Below are positions 22,152 to 37,100 of a DNA stretch of 64,000 nt, piece by piece. Origin of the DNA: Rhizophagus clarus (lineage: Eukaryota > Glomeromycota > Glomeromycetes > Glomerales > Glomeraceae). The stretch covers positions 1 through 64,000 of the forward strand of contig BLAL01000356.1 of the NCBI GenBank assembly GCA_015698045.1, in the 5' to 3' direction. Made by a program: the position numbers and the translations under genes. Under the pieces are notes generated by a model. It saw nothing but the letters and a program-made list of their open reading frames with translations. It did no database searches and was not told where the DNA came from. Every line of letters begins with the position of its first letter. Positions within the stretch are counted from its first letter, which is position 1.

Positions 22152-23154
22152 CTAAGCATTACCAATTTGACTTACAATCCAATCTAGTCCTTCAAACAAT
22201 CTATAAATTAAAAATTAGTTTTAAATTAATTAAAAAATTGTTCTATATATTTAAAATAAAAATATATAAAAAACTATTACCCTTCTCCTGTTAGTGCACA
22301 ACATGCCTATATTTAATGTAAGTTCAATTGAGAAAGAGTTTTAAGAAATTATCATAATTTAATTTAAAAATTTTTACCTGTATGTGCCATTGACGATCTC
22401 TTAAACTTGTCAAATTCAAGGCCTCAGATATCTGTGCAGCCGTTAATGCTCCTTTCATATCCTGCTTATTTGCAAAAACTAATAATACAGCGCTTTTGAG
22501 GTTCTATTATTTGATTAAATAGATAGATAAATAAATAAGAAAATTGCGTGGATTTACTGATTTAATTGTGTAATTACCTCATCCTCCATCATCGTATGCA
22601 ATTCAGTCCTTGATATATGTATTCGATCTTTATCAGTACTATCAATAACCATAATAACAGCTTTTGTTTTTATATAATAAGTTTTCCATGTAGCACGTAA
22701 AGAATCTTGTCCTCCAAGATCCTAAGAATTCAAAAAAAAAACTTGAACTCGGAAACAATCCTGATATATATATTATTAAGATATTAAGGAACTTACCCAC
22801 ATTAAGAAATGTATGTTTTTATAAATGATTTCCTAAATAGAATAAGTAAGTTTCTTAATAAAACAAAAGAAATTCAAAATGCAAAATCATTACAATTACC
22901 TCGACATTACTACCTATAGTGGGTGTCGTCACAACCACTTCATCTAATAATCTATTTTGTAAGAAATGAAAATTTCGGGCCTTATTTTTTAAAGCATCGT
23001 TTCATTGGGACTAATTAAATATTTAAGATTCAACAGATACTTACAATTTATACAAAACTGTTGTTTTCCCCGCGTTATCTAATCCGACGAGCACGATTTT
23101 CACCTCTTCTTTACTGGTAAGTTTACGCCATAGTTTGGTAAGAACTATTCCCAT
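22152..23154 (-). CDS. ARL5: ARL5-like small GTPase, 180 aa, seven exons
   Basis: Exons (minus strand): 23,154-23,045, 22,951-22,900, 22,832-22,797, 22,721-22,578, 22,503-22,378, 22,306-22,281 and 22,200-22,152. Phases join without a break. The protein starts [12 protein letters not shown], with Gly2 available for N-myristoylation and an amphipathic helix typical of ARF/ARL proteins. G1 is GLDNAGKT (24-31), the switch I region has [10 protein letters not shown]3 is DLGGQ (67-71) and G4 is NKQD (126-129). The C-terminus reads [20 protein letters not shown]. Length and motif wording ([23 protein letters not shown]) match ARL5, a Golgi GTPase acting in endosome-to-Golgi tethering, better than ARF1. 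It is divergent from the P0 gene 406 bp away. Confidence 0.92.
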
Positions 23155-23560
23155 GTTTTAAATCTAGAAAAGAATTATAAATTTAAGTAAAACGTTTATA
23201 TGAAAGTTAAATATACATGCATGTAGATCAAACTTGATTGGGTGATCTTTGATTTGAATTTTGATATAAAGATTTTTTTTTCCTCAAAATTTTCTTTCTT
23301 AACTCGTGAATACCACATTTGCGGTAGGTAGAGATTAACTTTATAGTTCTTGTTGGTTGGATTTCGTCCATAATATTTAAAATTATATCCATGTTATGAT
23401 TAAAAATTAAATTATTTGAATGGATGAAATAGTACTGTGGCTCCAATTTTAATTATCACTTGAACAAATTAAATTTTTTTTTTTTGTCTCTCTACTTTTA
23501 TCAGAACGTTCTTTAAGCTTCCTGACAGGATCCCCTTGAACACGTGAAACACATTCAAAG
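23155..23560. promoter_or_regulatory. Shared promoter region of ARL5 and RPP0
   Basis: 406 bp between divergent start codons must hold both promoters. A T-rich tract (23,466-23,483) and a pyrimidine-rich TCTCTCTACTTTTATC lie upstream of the P0 ATG, as is common for ribosomal protein genes. CACGTG occurs at 23,540. No TATA box is assignable with confidence, and the small frames here are not convincing genes. Confidence 0.5.
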
Positions 23561-24757
23561 ATGTCAAAGGGAGACGTTCGCTCAAAAAAATCGGAATATT
23601 TCACTAAACTTAAGACCTTGTTAGAAGAATACCCTTCCATATTTATCGTGAATGTCGATAATGTCGGGTCAAATCAAATGCATCAAATTCGTCATACTCT
23701 TCGTCGTAAAGCCGTTGTATTAATGGGAAAGAATACAATGGTCAGAAGAGCCCTTAAAGGTCTAATCTCTGATAACCCTCAATATGAAAAACTTTTACCA
23801 CATGTAAAAGGTAATATTGGATTTGTTTTCACTAATGGTGATTTGAAAGAAACTCGGGATGTTATTTTAGCCAACAGGGTAAGATATAATCTACCAAAAT
23901 CTCGCAATTATATTTGAAATGACAAAGATTAATATTCGTTAATGTAGGTTAAAGCTCCTGCTAAAGCTGGAGCTATTGCTCCTATCGACGTATTTGTGCC
24001 AGCAGGCAATACTGGTATGGAACCGGGAAAGACCTCTTTCTTTCAGGCTCTTGGTGTTCCAACCAAAATTGCTCGTGGTACCATTGAAATCATTAATAAA
24101 GTACATTTAGTTAAAGAAGGAACAAAAGTTGGTGCATCTGAAGCTACTTTACTGAACATGTTAAACATCTCCCCATTTACTTATGGGATGAATGTTACTC
24201 AAATTTTTGATAATGGCACTACATTTCCTCCATCTCTTCTTGATATTGAAGAAGATACCTTAATTAGTCACTTATTGGCTGGAATTAGAAATATTGCTGC
24301 TCTTTCTTTACAACTTCATTATCCCACAATAGCTTCTGTTCCTCATTCTCTTATCAATGGATTTAAGAATCTTTTAGCCATATCTGTTACTACTGAATAT
24401 ACTTTCCCTGCTTCCGAAAAGGTAAAAACTTTACTTTTTTAGTAGAACCATGTGATGATTTTTTAATTTGAAAGATTTAAAATGATTGTACAAAATTACT
24501 TTACTCTAATTTTTTACTGATGGTTATATGCGCGTCCCAAATATGTTATATCCTGATTTTCAATATTTATTTAACCTTATCATCTTTGTTTAATTGTTTA
24601 ATAGATTAAAGCTTATCTCGCTGATCCAAGCGCTTTTGCGGCTGCTGCTCCTGCTGCCACTTCCGCCGCCGATGAAACTAAAGAGTCTGCACCAGTTAAA
24701 GAAGAAGAACCTGAAGAAGAATCCGATGAAGATATGGGATTGGATCTTTTCGGTTAG
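23561..24757 (+). CDS. RPP0: 60S acidic ribosomal protein P0 (uL10), 314 aa, three exons
   Basis: Exons 23,561-23,878, 23,948-24,421 and 24,605-24,757 join in phase to 314 residues, normal for P0. The N-terminal rRNA-binding domain reads [20 protein letters not shown] and [15 protein letters not shown]. The centre has GLGVPTK-like [22 protein letters not shown] and [16 protein letters not shown] helical spine that binds P1/P2 dimers follows, then an Ala-rich hinge and the conserved acidic tail [13 protein letters not shown], which contacts elongation factors. P0 anchors the ribosomal stalk. The gene is convergent with PSMA4, 159 bp between stop codons. Confidence 0.97.
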
Positions 24758-24916
24758 AGCAAGGATATTTAATATATTTAGATTTTGTAATTATGAAATT
24801 TTTATAAATTCCACTGCTTTTAAAAACCTTTTTCAAAATAAAAAAAAAAATATCCTCTGAAACATTACACTTTAAAAAATTTTATTATTTATATAAATTG
24901 TATTTTAAAAATAAAT

Positions 24917-26019
24917 TTATTGTTGTTCGGTTTCTTGACCCCCCAAATTGTATTCTTTTAATAAGAGATCAATTTCATCAGGTTTATAAAGATGATAAAC
25001 AACCTTATTCTCGTCATTAAGACTAATAGTAGCAAATTCCACTGAAAAAAAAAAAAGTTAATAATTTAAATAAGTGAGTACATTACTTTACATTACTTTA
25101 CATTACATACGTTTTTCGCTACTTAAAGTAGTAGAATCCATTGTTTTACTTAAAACCTTAGCGGCTAATTCTTTTGCCTCTTTAAGAGTAATGTCATCTT
25201 TATAATCTTGCTTCAATAAAGATTGTGCGGACGCGTTATTAGCTCCAATACATGTTGCTTTCCACCCACCATAATTACCGGATGGATCAGAATGATAAAG
25301 TTGAAAACCATAATGACTATCATGACCAGCATAAATAAATGATACGCCAAAGGGTCGCAATCCTTGTAATTTAAAATTTTTATTAAAAATTTGCATCTAG
25401 ATAAGAAAGGCAAAATTAAATAGAACCTTACCTCCATATTGAGTATATCCTTGTTTTAAATCACATAATCTTTGTACTAATTGTTCAACAGGAATATCTT
25501 CATCATAAGTAAAAAGATATTGTTGAGCTGCTTGACGAGCATAATTTATCAAAATATTAGCATCAGCAGTAATTCCTGCTACGCCACAAATGACATTACT
25601 TTCGTATTTTATATTCCATATTCAATTTCGATAAATGGTAATTAAATTAAATTCAATCCAGAAATAATAAGAGAACTTATTAACTTTATAACATTTAACC
25701 GATTAAAACCAAGAAAAATTAAACTAGAAATATAATTACTCGTTTAAAAGATAAATTTTTTCACTTGTTGTTGCCTGTTCCAATAATTTTGATGTTACTT
25801 TCTTCTCAGCAGCAATAACAATACCATCAGACGCGAGAATACCTAAAGCTGTACCGGCATGGGAAATAGCTTCCATAGCATATTCAACCTGGTATAGTCT
25901 ACCTAATTAGTTAAATATAAAAATCACTATATAAATTTATAATAATCCTTTAATATTCTTCCAAATGTCTTACCTTCTGGTGAGAAAATGGTAGTTCTAG
26001 CATCATATCTGCGAGCCAT
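24917..26019 (-). CDS. PSMA4: 20S proteasome alpha-type subunit 4 (alpha3/PSMA4), 250 aa, five exons
   Basis: Exons (minus strand): 26,019-25,974, 25,902-25,740, 25,598-25,432, 25,362-25,111 and 25,041-24,917, all in phase. It starts [20 protein letters not shown], the alpha-subunit signature that forms the gate of the 20S core particle. [49 protein letters not shown] and [18 protein letters not shown] follow. No N-terminal Thr nucleophile is expected or seen, consistent with a structural alpha subunit. Wording fits PSMA4 (yeast Pre9) better than other alpha subunits. The C-terminus is short, lacking the charged tail of the animal protein. It is divergent from the MAP kinase gene. Confidence 0.95.
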
Positions 26020-26449
26020 ATTGAGATTAAAAAGAAGAAAATTTTTTTTTTTAGGTAGTAAACGTAATTAGCGGACAAACGTTAACAATGTGACATGTAA
26101 TCAGTGACAAATAGTATTTTACCGGAAAATGGGGACGTCTAAAGCGGAGCAGTTTTGGGCAGCATTATGGCATTAAGGAGCTATATATGTGACAAGTTTT
26201 CACTACTTGGAAAAGTGGACGAGTGTGACACCGGAGACAAATATTTCTCCGCCAAATGGGAAAACAAAGAACCAGAAGGGCGTGATACAAGTAACTAATT
26301 TCCTTAACCTAAACTCATAGCGGAACGTAATTTTGATTGATAGATCTGAGCGAAGCACGTGTAATACTCCAATCAAAAAAAAGTATATATAGTGGAGTTT
26401 GAATTGAGAGTTGAGATAGCATTAATTTATAAAAAAAAAAAAAAAAAAA
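26020..26449. promoter_or_regulatory. Shared promoter region of PSMA4 and the MAP kinase
   Basis: 430 bp between divergent starts. It holds CACGTG (26,357), a TATATATAG (26,383-26,391) about 60 bp before the MAPK ATG, and a 20-A run (26,431-26,450) that runs into the ATG and is probably in the 5' leader. A block near 26,165-26,245 (GCATTATGGCATTAAG ... GACAAATATTT) resembles sequence at 40,049-40,165. Confidence 0.55.
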
Positions 26450-28880
<2,431 letters not shown>

Positions 28881-29693
28881 TTATACAGTAATTGTATAAG
28901 TTGTTCGCGTTTTGTTTTGATGACCATAATCAATTTGTTTATTTTCATCCTGCACGAAAGATCAATTTTTTGATCCAATTTCAGTCATCTTCCGACTTGT
29001 CTAACAATCTCAATTTTTGGTTTGATTGGTTTGATTTATAATTTAATTAAAACAAAATGGAAATAGAGCAAATACTTATTCTAATTTATCTTGTATTTTT
29101 ACACTACTAATATAAATAAATCTAAATTAAATTTAGATTTAAGTAATGATGCATTTATTGTACTTGATCTTGTAGTGTGTAAATCCAAATTTTTATGTAG
29201 TACTACGCAAAAATTCTAATTAAACTTGTAATGATCTTAGGTACCTTATTATTGATCTTTATCAATTTTTTTTTAAATTTTGCATTATCTCTCATAAATA
29301 ATCAACAAATATAATTATACTACATAGTATTTCGATTTAAAAAACAAGTTATTTTTCTATCTCTTTTGCCCATTACAATAATGAATATGCACCGATTTGC
29401 CTAAGATGAAAATTCTATAATAATACCCCGCATATGATCTCTACAATAAATCGATGTATTGGGTAGATGGCGCAAGATAACATGTAAATCTATCAAACAA
29501 TGGAACAATCCGGCTTACAAATGTTATTTGTGATTCGTTTAAAGAAATTTGCAGAATTTTAGTTAATAATAAAACATTGTTTCGTGTTTTGTTAGTAAAT
29601 GGTATACTTACTCTATCTAGTCCTTTCACTTAAATTGTTCCGCTTTTTGCTAAAGTTGATAGATAAATCGGAACTGCTAGTCAGTTTAATACA
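28881..29693. other. Intergenic region
   Basis: It holds the MAPK 3' region and the promoter of the next gene. TAAATTTAGATTTA-type inverted sequence lies near 29,115-29,140. The small minus-strand frame at 29,441-29,629 has no recognisable similarity or intron structure and is not called. Confidence 0.5.
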
Positions 29694-30942
29694 ATGAAAA
29701 ATTCAACATTAAGGAGGAACCAAATAAAATTATTAGGATTTTTTATCATATTCTTTTTTCTAACGATAAAATTTAGCGAAAATTTTGTTTCGTTAAGTGA
29801 CAATTATTCGCAAATAGGTAAGAGCTTTGTAAATAAAATATTTGTTTGTTCAATTGAGTATAGTTACTAACTTTACCATTACTATTGACCTGTTAGTTGA
29901 GTGTAGTGAAGGTGAATCGTGTAATAAACAAATAAGTAATGCAGAAAATAACAAACATTTTAACCCTCTGGAAAAGAGCACGAAGTCTGGTAGTAAGAGT
30001 GAGAATACAACGCTGTCATTTACTATAGTAACAGGAGCAAGTGCAAATCATTTCTGCGAATTGCAAAGTTGGTTATATTACATGTCAGAAACATTAAGAG
30101 AACTTCAGAAAGAATATAAACCAAGAATAATAGTGTATGATTTAGGTATGGTGGGATATCAAAAGAAAATATTAAACTTGCTAGAAAAGAGAGGAGGATA
30201 TTTTGATGAAATTCTTGAATTTAATTTTGATAATTATCCAAAATTTTGGGACGTCAATGAAAATAGAGGAGAATATGCATGGAAACCTGGCATAATCAAA
30301 GAAGTTTCAATGAAATATCCCGGAAAAATAGTTTGGTTAGATAGTGGAAGTTTTTTGTCCAGAAGATTTTTTGCTTTGGTAGAAAAATTACTTGTACAGT
30401 ATAATGGATTTATAAGCCCTAAATCAAGTGGGAAATTATTAGAATGGACACATCCTGGTGTCTTTAAATACTTTAAACAAGACGCTAAGGATTATGTGAA
30501 TAAAAATCATGATAATTGTAACGGAGCTGCAATAATATTTGATACAAATAAGACTCAATATTTAATTGATCAATGGTATGAATGTGCTTTTGTGAAAGAA
30601 TGTATAGCGCCTGAAGGCAGCAACAGAGAAAATCATAGACAAGATCAAGCGATACTCACTTATTTAGTAATAAATGATGATAGGTTTTGTGATCGCCATA
30701 AATCGTTTTTTGGCTTGAAAACTCACATGGATGACCAATGTGCTCGAAATATTTATTATTATGATAAATTGCATGGTGAATTCTATTGGCCATCGAGCGA
30801 AGATCTAGAGGAAATCAATAAATTAAAAGAAATGTATACCGATCATGTAATTTATGACATATGGAGTGAAGGTGCTTTGGAAATGTTATTGTCTTCTTTC
30901 ATAGTACATTCACATAAACAAATAGAAGTGGGTGGGAAATAG
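29694..30942 (+). CDS. Type II membrane glycosyltransferase-like protein (DUF1647-like), 400 aa
   Basis: Two exons (29,694-29,817 and 29,864-30,942) join in phase. I chose the ATG at 29,694 because it adds a signal anchor: MKNSTLRRNQIK then LLGFFIIFFFLTI, giving a short basic cytosolic tail and one membrane helix (about 13-26). After a Ser/Asn-rich stem, the lumenal domain begins LSFTIVTGASANHF. It contains RIIVYDLGMVGYQKK, EYAWKPGIIKEV, KIVWLDSGSF (a possible metal- or sugar-nucleotide-binding Asp), GAAIIFDTNKTQYLIDQWY, and paired cysteines, ending near YDIWSEGAL. This layout resembles the DUF1647 group of GT-A-fold glycosyltransferase-like proteins of the Golgi. Donor and acceptor cannot be told. 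Its stop lies 7 bp from that of the convergent TSEN2 gene. Confidence 0.8.
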
Positions 30943-30949
30943 TATCTCT

Positions 30950-32241
30950 TCATTTGAGTTTTGATGGAATGCATCTTTTAACTAATACTTGTTGCACTTT
31001 ATATCCCTTTATACACTCTGTAATAGGATAAGTTGTGGTTGATGATGGAATTATTACATAGCATAAAACCAGTGACTAACATGTATCAAGATAATCATTA
31101 ATAAATATTTTTGTTCTTAATAATTTTAAGATTAATTAAATTAATTAAAACATACCTTCTTAACCTGTACACAAACTCTATTTAAATTCATCATCCAGCT
31201 CCATGATGTCATGCAATTATTTCTGAAATCAGCATCAACCTGTGAATTATCAAAATTCTGAGAAGTGTGAATCGGTAATATTATCACAGCATACCTAATA
31301 ACGAAATGTCCAATTGGAATATTAATGTTTGCTTACTTTTTCACTTCTCAGTACATTAGTTTTAAATTACTTACTCCGCATGTTTAAATACAGGTCCTTT
31401 TTCGTATAGCACATAATCTACTCCAAATTTCATACCACATCTAACAACCCATCCCAAACTACGAAAATAATGATACACAACATATCTCATTATAAAACCA
31501 CTTGATGTAATCTGAAATAATTTCCAGCTTTCTTCTACACTCAATAGATTCTATTATTCACATACACATAATCAATTAATATGATTAATAATATGTCATC
31601 TTTAAATAAAGTGTAAATAATTTACCCACATCTTGCAAATCGTATATATCAAGTATTCCCAAGCCATAACATAAAAAGAACGCTTCTTGTGTTGTTAATA
31701 TTAATGTCTCTATATCCTCTAATAATACATTCTCTTCCTCTTGTGTTAAGGTCTGTTCTATTGTTTGTTCCTCATCTTGTTCCTTTTCCTTTACATCCTC
31801 TTTAATTACCTCTTGAACTTTACTCATATTTTGAGCCTGATTAACGCGATCCTTCTTATTTCGCTTTCTAACAATTCTACGTTGCTCTGTAACTTGTTCT
31901 GCTGCTAACTTTTGTTTTCCTTTTCTTTTTCCTTTTCCACTATCATTATTATTATTTCTCCAAAACCAAGTAGGTTCACTTCTACTTAAATTACCTTTAC
32001 CAAAAAATCCTTCTTTCCATAATTTTTCCATGTCTTCTCTGTTACATATTATCACCGCTTGAGCTTTCTCGTCATACTTACCTTTAGCTTTCCTCGTCGA
32101 AGTAGTAAAAGAAGTAAAGGGGATAAAATAAGAGAGAAAACGTGATAAGAGAGAAGGAGAAAGTAACAGTGGAAGTGGGACTTTGTATGAAGATTTTTTT
32201 GTCGGTCCACTTGTTAAACTTGATTTAATTAGATTTGACAT
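30950..32241 (-). CDS. TSEN2: tRNA-splicing endonuclease catalytic subunit SEN2, 346 aa, four exons
   Basis: Exons (minus strand): 32,241-31,626, 31,534-31,375, 31,294-31,156 and 31,075-30,950, all in phase. The N-terminal part has [20 protein letters not shown], the family signature, then a charged Lys/Glu-rich linker. The nuclease domain has [52 protein letters not shown] and NRVCVQVKK. The Tyr, His (FKHAEY) and Lys (VQVKK) expected of the catalytic triad are present. The end reads [15 protein letters not shown]2 cuts the 5' splice site of intron-containing pre-tRNAs. A second acceptor 19-nt upstream of exon 2 would break the frame, so the later one was chosen. It is divergent from ATG15. 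Confidence 0.92.
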
Positions 32242-32380
32242 TGAGTTTATCGATCTTAGTTTATTATTTCTCTGTTAATGATTAAAATGATCGTCACGAT
32301 ATTGTCGATCATCTGAGTGACAACAGTATACGACTGCAATCCCATGCCGAAAGAAACTTTCAAAATTTCCGACAGAAATA
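32242..32380. promoter_or_regulatory. 139-bp bidirectional promoter of TSEN2 and ATG15
   Basis: Only 139 bp separate the two start codons, so both promoters and 5' leaders share it. GATCGTCACGATATTGTCGATC (32,289-32,310) is an imperfect palindrome in the middle and a candidate binding site. No TATA box is obvious. Confidence 0.5.
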
Positions 32381-34052
32381 ATGCGTGAAAAAACATTATT
32401 TATATTTTATTTTATAGTTTTACATTATGTCCTTATTTCTTTTACACAACAAATTCCTCTTGTATTGAATAATAATCTTTATCATCGACAAGGTATTCTC
32501 GACATTTCTCCTCCACCATCACAATGTCAACACACGCAAACGAATACTAAAGTATTTAAATTAAAACATATATTACATCACGGTACAACTCCTTCCAACG
32601 AACACCTTTTTAGACAACTTAACATTGACGGTATAGAAAAGGACCCTTTGCGCACCACCGCTATAGCCTTTAATGAGCACGTAATCAATAGCATAACCGT
32701 TGACGGTTCGAGAACCGGTGAAATGAATGTAGAGGATCTTCATATTAAAGAAGTACCTGACGCTAAAGACAAAACAACTGTGTTATCAATGGCTAAAATG
32801 TCATATGATGCTTATATCGAATTGGAATCATTAAAGGATCATTGGATTGATTTAGGTGATTGGGATGTAAGTATCGATATGATGTATTGATGTATAAATG
32901 ATTCTAATATATATTTTGAACTATTTTAAATTTAAATTTCTTTTATAGACAATACCATTTGGCTGGGAAAAAGATGGTGTTCGAGGATATGTTTTTTCTG
33001 ATAATGAAAATAAAATTATTATTATTGCTATTAAAGGAACAAGTTTATCGTATTTACCATACGGTGGTGGGCCAATATCAAAAAATGATAAATTTAACGT
33101 AAGATAGTTTTTTGATGTGTTTATATTTTTTAAAATATTAATATAAAAAAATTATGTAGGACAATTTAATGTTTTCTTGTTGTTGTGCAAAAATTGATAT
33201 AACTTGGAAAGGTGTATGTGGATGTCATAAAAGCGGTTGGAATTGTGATAACACCTGTTTACATAAGGAATCTAAAATTGAAGGTTCATATTTCATTAGC
33301 GCTAAGGCATGTTTTTATTACTTATATACTGTATGTGTGTATGTACATATGTATATTTAAAAAAATTTATAATTAATTTTTGGAAAATTTAGATAATATT
33401 TGAAAAGGTTAAAAAAGATTTCCCAAATTCTGATATTTGGTTAACAGGGCATTCTCTAGGTGACATTCTTTAGTAAAAAGTTATTTTTTATTTTTTTTTT
33501 TTTTGACATCGTTATTTCCTTATCTATAACATAGGAGGGTCATTAGCATCGTTATTAGCATTAAATAATAGTTTACCAGCATTTACATATCAAACACCGG
33601 GTGAATTATTATATGCCGAAAGACTAGGGTTAATTACAAATGATCCTCATAAATTACCTATTTATCATTTTGGACATACAGCTGATCCTATATTTATGGG
33701 TGTATGTAATGGTAGAACAAGTATTTGTTATCATTGGGGGTTTGCTGTAAGTAATATATTAGTTTTTATTACATTTTCGATAACAGATAACATATATTAA
33801 TCAAAAAAAAACCGCCTTTTTTTTACATCCAATGTTAATTAAAAGATGGAAACTAAATGTCATACAGGTTTTTCATGCGTGTATGATACAAAATCAAAAC
33901 TGGGTTGGAAATCTGATATAAGAAGTCACGGTATAGTGCCTTTTATTGAAGTTATTGATAATTGGAATGATATAACTAATGGTAAAGATGATGTTGCTAG
34001 TTGTTTCATGGAAGAAAATTGTAAAGATTGTCAACATTGGAATTTCGTATAA
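32381..34052 (+). CDS. ATG15: Autophagic (phospho)lipase ATG15, 422 aa, six exons
   Basis: Exons: 32,381-32,866; 32,949-33,098; 33,160-33,306; 33,393-33,459; 33,535-33,746; 33,846-34,052. The N-terminus is a signal anchor (KTLFIFYFIVLHYVLISF, about 4-21) that sends ATG15 through the MVB pathway to the vacuole. The body has FKLKHILHHGT, VLSMAKMSYDAYI, DLGDWD, IPFGWEKDGVRGYVF, IIAIKGTS, a Cys-rich loop (FSCCCAKIDITWKGVCGC) and the class 3 lipase motif GHSLGG with nucleophile Ser282. DPIFMGVCNGRTSICYHWGF and ECHTG-like TKCHTGFSCVYDT follow. The enzyme degrades autophagic-body membranes. Intron 3 is read as GC-AG (AAG|GCATGT) because that spacing matches family alignment; a GT donor 24 nt later is the alternative. 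It is convergent with NOP14, 56 bp apart. Confidence 0.93.
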
Positions 34053-34108
34053 TAAAGGTTTATCACCATAAGTTAAACTAATTTCGATTTGATTCAAATC
34101 CCAATCGA

Positions 34109-37100
34109 TTATAATTTACCCCATTTTTTAGCTTTTTCGTAAGCCTTCTTTTCGCTCTGTTCATTTTCAAGTGTACCTTTAATTTTATTAATTTTCTTTT
34201 TATAAATGGCGTCTTTTTCCTTGATTTCAATAATATGATGTTTAGCGATAAATTGGCTATCTTTACGTAACTCTCTTATCGCTCCTTTGTGTTCTCTCTT
34301 ATATTGTGATTTAAGTTTATTTATCTTCGCGCGTTCTTTGTTCGGATTATAATGTTTGTCAATAGAAAAGCTATAAAAAGACAGACAAATAGAAAACATG
34401 TCAGTTAAATTAGTCAAGTTGAAAGTAAGTACAACATACAGAAATAATCACGTACTTTTCTTGGAATTTAGGAACATATGTAAGAATTGGAATTGGTTTA
34501 TGCGATTGTAATTCAAGTGGTTTCCTATTCTGTTTAGAAAACTTTTGAAGTCGTCGTAATGTTTCCTGAATAGTCTCTATCTTGTTCTACATCGAAAAAA
34601 GTGTTAATACTGTTATATTCGACAAAATTAACAACCATAATAATACCTTAACTAATTCCTCAAATTTATTTAATGGATAACGAGACAATAATTCCGATAC
34701 AGGATCAAATAATTCTATTAAAGCTGAAGTAGAATTATATAATTTTGCATATAATTCAATGATATGTAAAGTAGCTAACAAGACTGATACTCTATATAAA
34801 AAAAAAAAAGAAAATTTCACGAAATTTGAATTCTGTATTAATTTCAAATACATAATAAACAAGTTTAATTTACCTAAAATCATCAGTATCTAAATTATCA
34901 AAGTTTCCATTTAATATTTCGGAAAATTTTAATAATTTAATTTCGATATTTTTCCCAACTTTTATTTGGAGTATAGAAGGTATAGAATTAATAGTATTAA
35001 GAAATGGGAATGTTCCAGGGATTGATGGTGTATTATTGAATGTATTTTTCGGCGCGAGATATACGAGTGTCGTAAATAAAAAATTAATCGCTTCAGGAAC
35101 GATACGTTGTGATAACGCTTGATACTAAAAAAAAATATTCTTCTTAGCAACAACTTGCAGCAAAAAAAAGTTAATTTCTTCATAGTACTCACCTCGTATA
35201 ATAAATTACACAAAAATAATCCAGATATTAAATCTTTTCCATTAGTAACTTGACATTGAGATAAATATTGTCCGATCAATAATAAAGTTGGAGTAATAAT
35301 GTTATGATGAAAATCTGACGTAGAAAATATCTTTCCCAATAGTTTAAACAAAAAAAGATCTGTGATTTCTGGAAATTTATTGCTTTCCGCTAAATTATTT
35401 CTTTGATAATCGATTTTTCCTTTAAAATATTTAACGGCATATTCTGGTATTTGTTGCACTAAATCGAATATTTGTAGTGATAATCGATTTATCAAATGCA
35501 TTTGACATGGAATTACTTGTATTCTGATAAAAATATAGTCCATCAAGATATTAAAAAATTTCTAAATTGGAAAAGTATTATTAATTATAATTATAAACCT
35601 ACTAAATTAAGTATTGAATATATAATACCTCTAATTTTCCTTGGTTATCAGGAGAAAGTTTTATATGATGAAGGATTCGAATTCGGTGTACAACTACTGG
35701 CACGTCTTTATCCTCGACGTCCTCTAAAATTTCCAAAAAATTTTCGATAGTTGAAGGACAAGGGAAAACGTATGCTAATGCTAATTCACTTTTTTTATTT
35801 TCCTCTTTGTTCTTCTTTTCTCTTTTAGTAGCTTGGGTATTTGTATAACTTTTAGACTGAGATGTCTTAAACTCTCTAAATGAAAAATCATTAATGTCTT
35901 CTAAGAGTCGACCTTCATTTTCAATATAGCTGTCCTTTCCTTCATTGCCTCCATCATCCTCATCATTCTCTTCGTCTTCATCCTCTTCGCTTTTACTATT
36001 GTATTCATCATCTGATTCTCCATTTTGTACTCTTTCAATAGTAACAAAATCTCTTGAAGTAATTCCTTTACCTAATCCAAAATCATCATTATCATCCTTA
36101 TATGTCAAATAATCATCATCTAAATCATCAGCTACTGGAGCACGTCTTTGTTTTTTACGTTTATTTTTATTATCATCTTCTGACCCTGAACTCAAGCCTT
36201 CCATGCGTCTTTTTCTTGCATACTTTGAATAAAATTATTCTTTACTATATTGTCCTAATTTAATTAAAAAAAAATATATATATATATATATACTGTAACT
36301 TTTCATACCTCTAGTTTTTCTAATTTTTCTCTCTCTTCTAATGCAATCTCCTCTTCGGATTTGGTTCTATTTGTAGGTCTCGCTCGTTTTTCAAATGCTA
36401 ATTCACGAACAATTCTATCATATTCTTCATATTTTTCATCAGACTTGTCAGCTTCTATCGAATCAGATTGCTGGAAAAATTTTTTTTTTTTTATTATTTA
36501 GAGAATATATAACAGTAAATATAATAAGGTTGCATTTCACAGAATACCTTCTGAAAAGCGGATTCTTGAAAAGGTTCACCATGAGGTATAATAAGTAAAT
36601 TACGGATTGAATCTAATTCGACATCTAATTCTTGACGAACTTTTTCATTTTCATCTTTCTCCAATTGACACTTATACTAAACAATAAATTAGTTAATTTT
36701 ATAAACAATCAATAAATTTATAATTCAAATAAAAAAAAACATACTTTGTGCACTTTACTCTTAGCAATAATTTCTTTCATAATTTCGTTTTTGGATTTTT
36801 TGTATCCAACATCCTAAATTTATAAAATTTATAATAGATTAATAATTATTATTACATATTATATTAAAAATATTATAATTAAATTACATTGTCATTCGTA
36901 TTTTCGAATCCACCAAAGTGGCTTCTAGATACAGTCTCCATATCAATAGTGCCTAATTATATAAAATTAATTACTAGACTATTTAGACTTTACATAAAAA
37001 AATTGTAATTATAAAAATACCCTTTCCATCATCTTCGCTTAAAGCCAAGTCTGGTTCATCAAAATCATCTATTTCAGCTAAAGACTGACCATAATGAGTC

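Noticed and set aside
29441-29629. 62-aa minus-strand frame upstream of the glycosyltransferase-like gene
   Set aside because: No recognisable motif, AT-rich intergenic composition and no splice structure.
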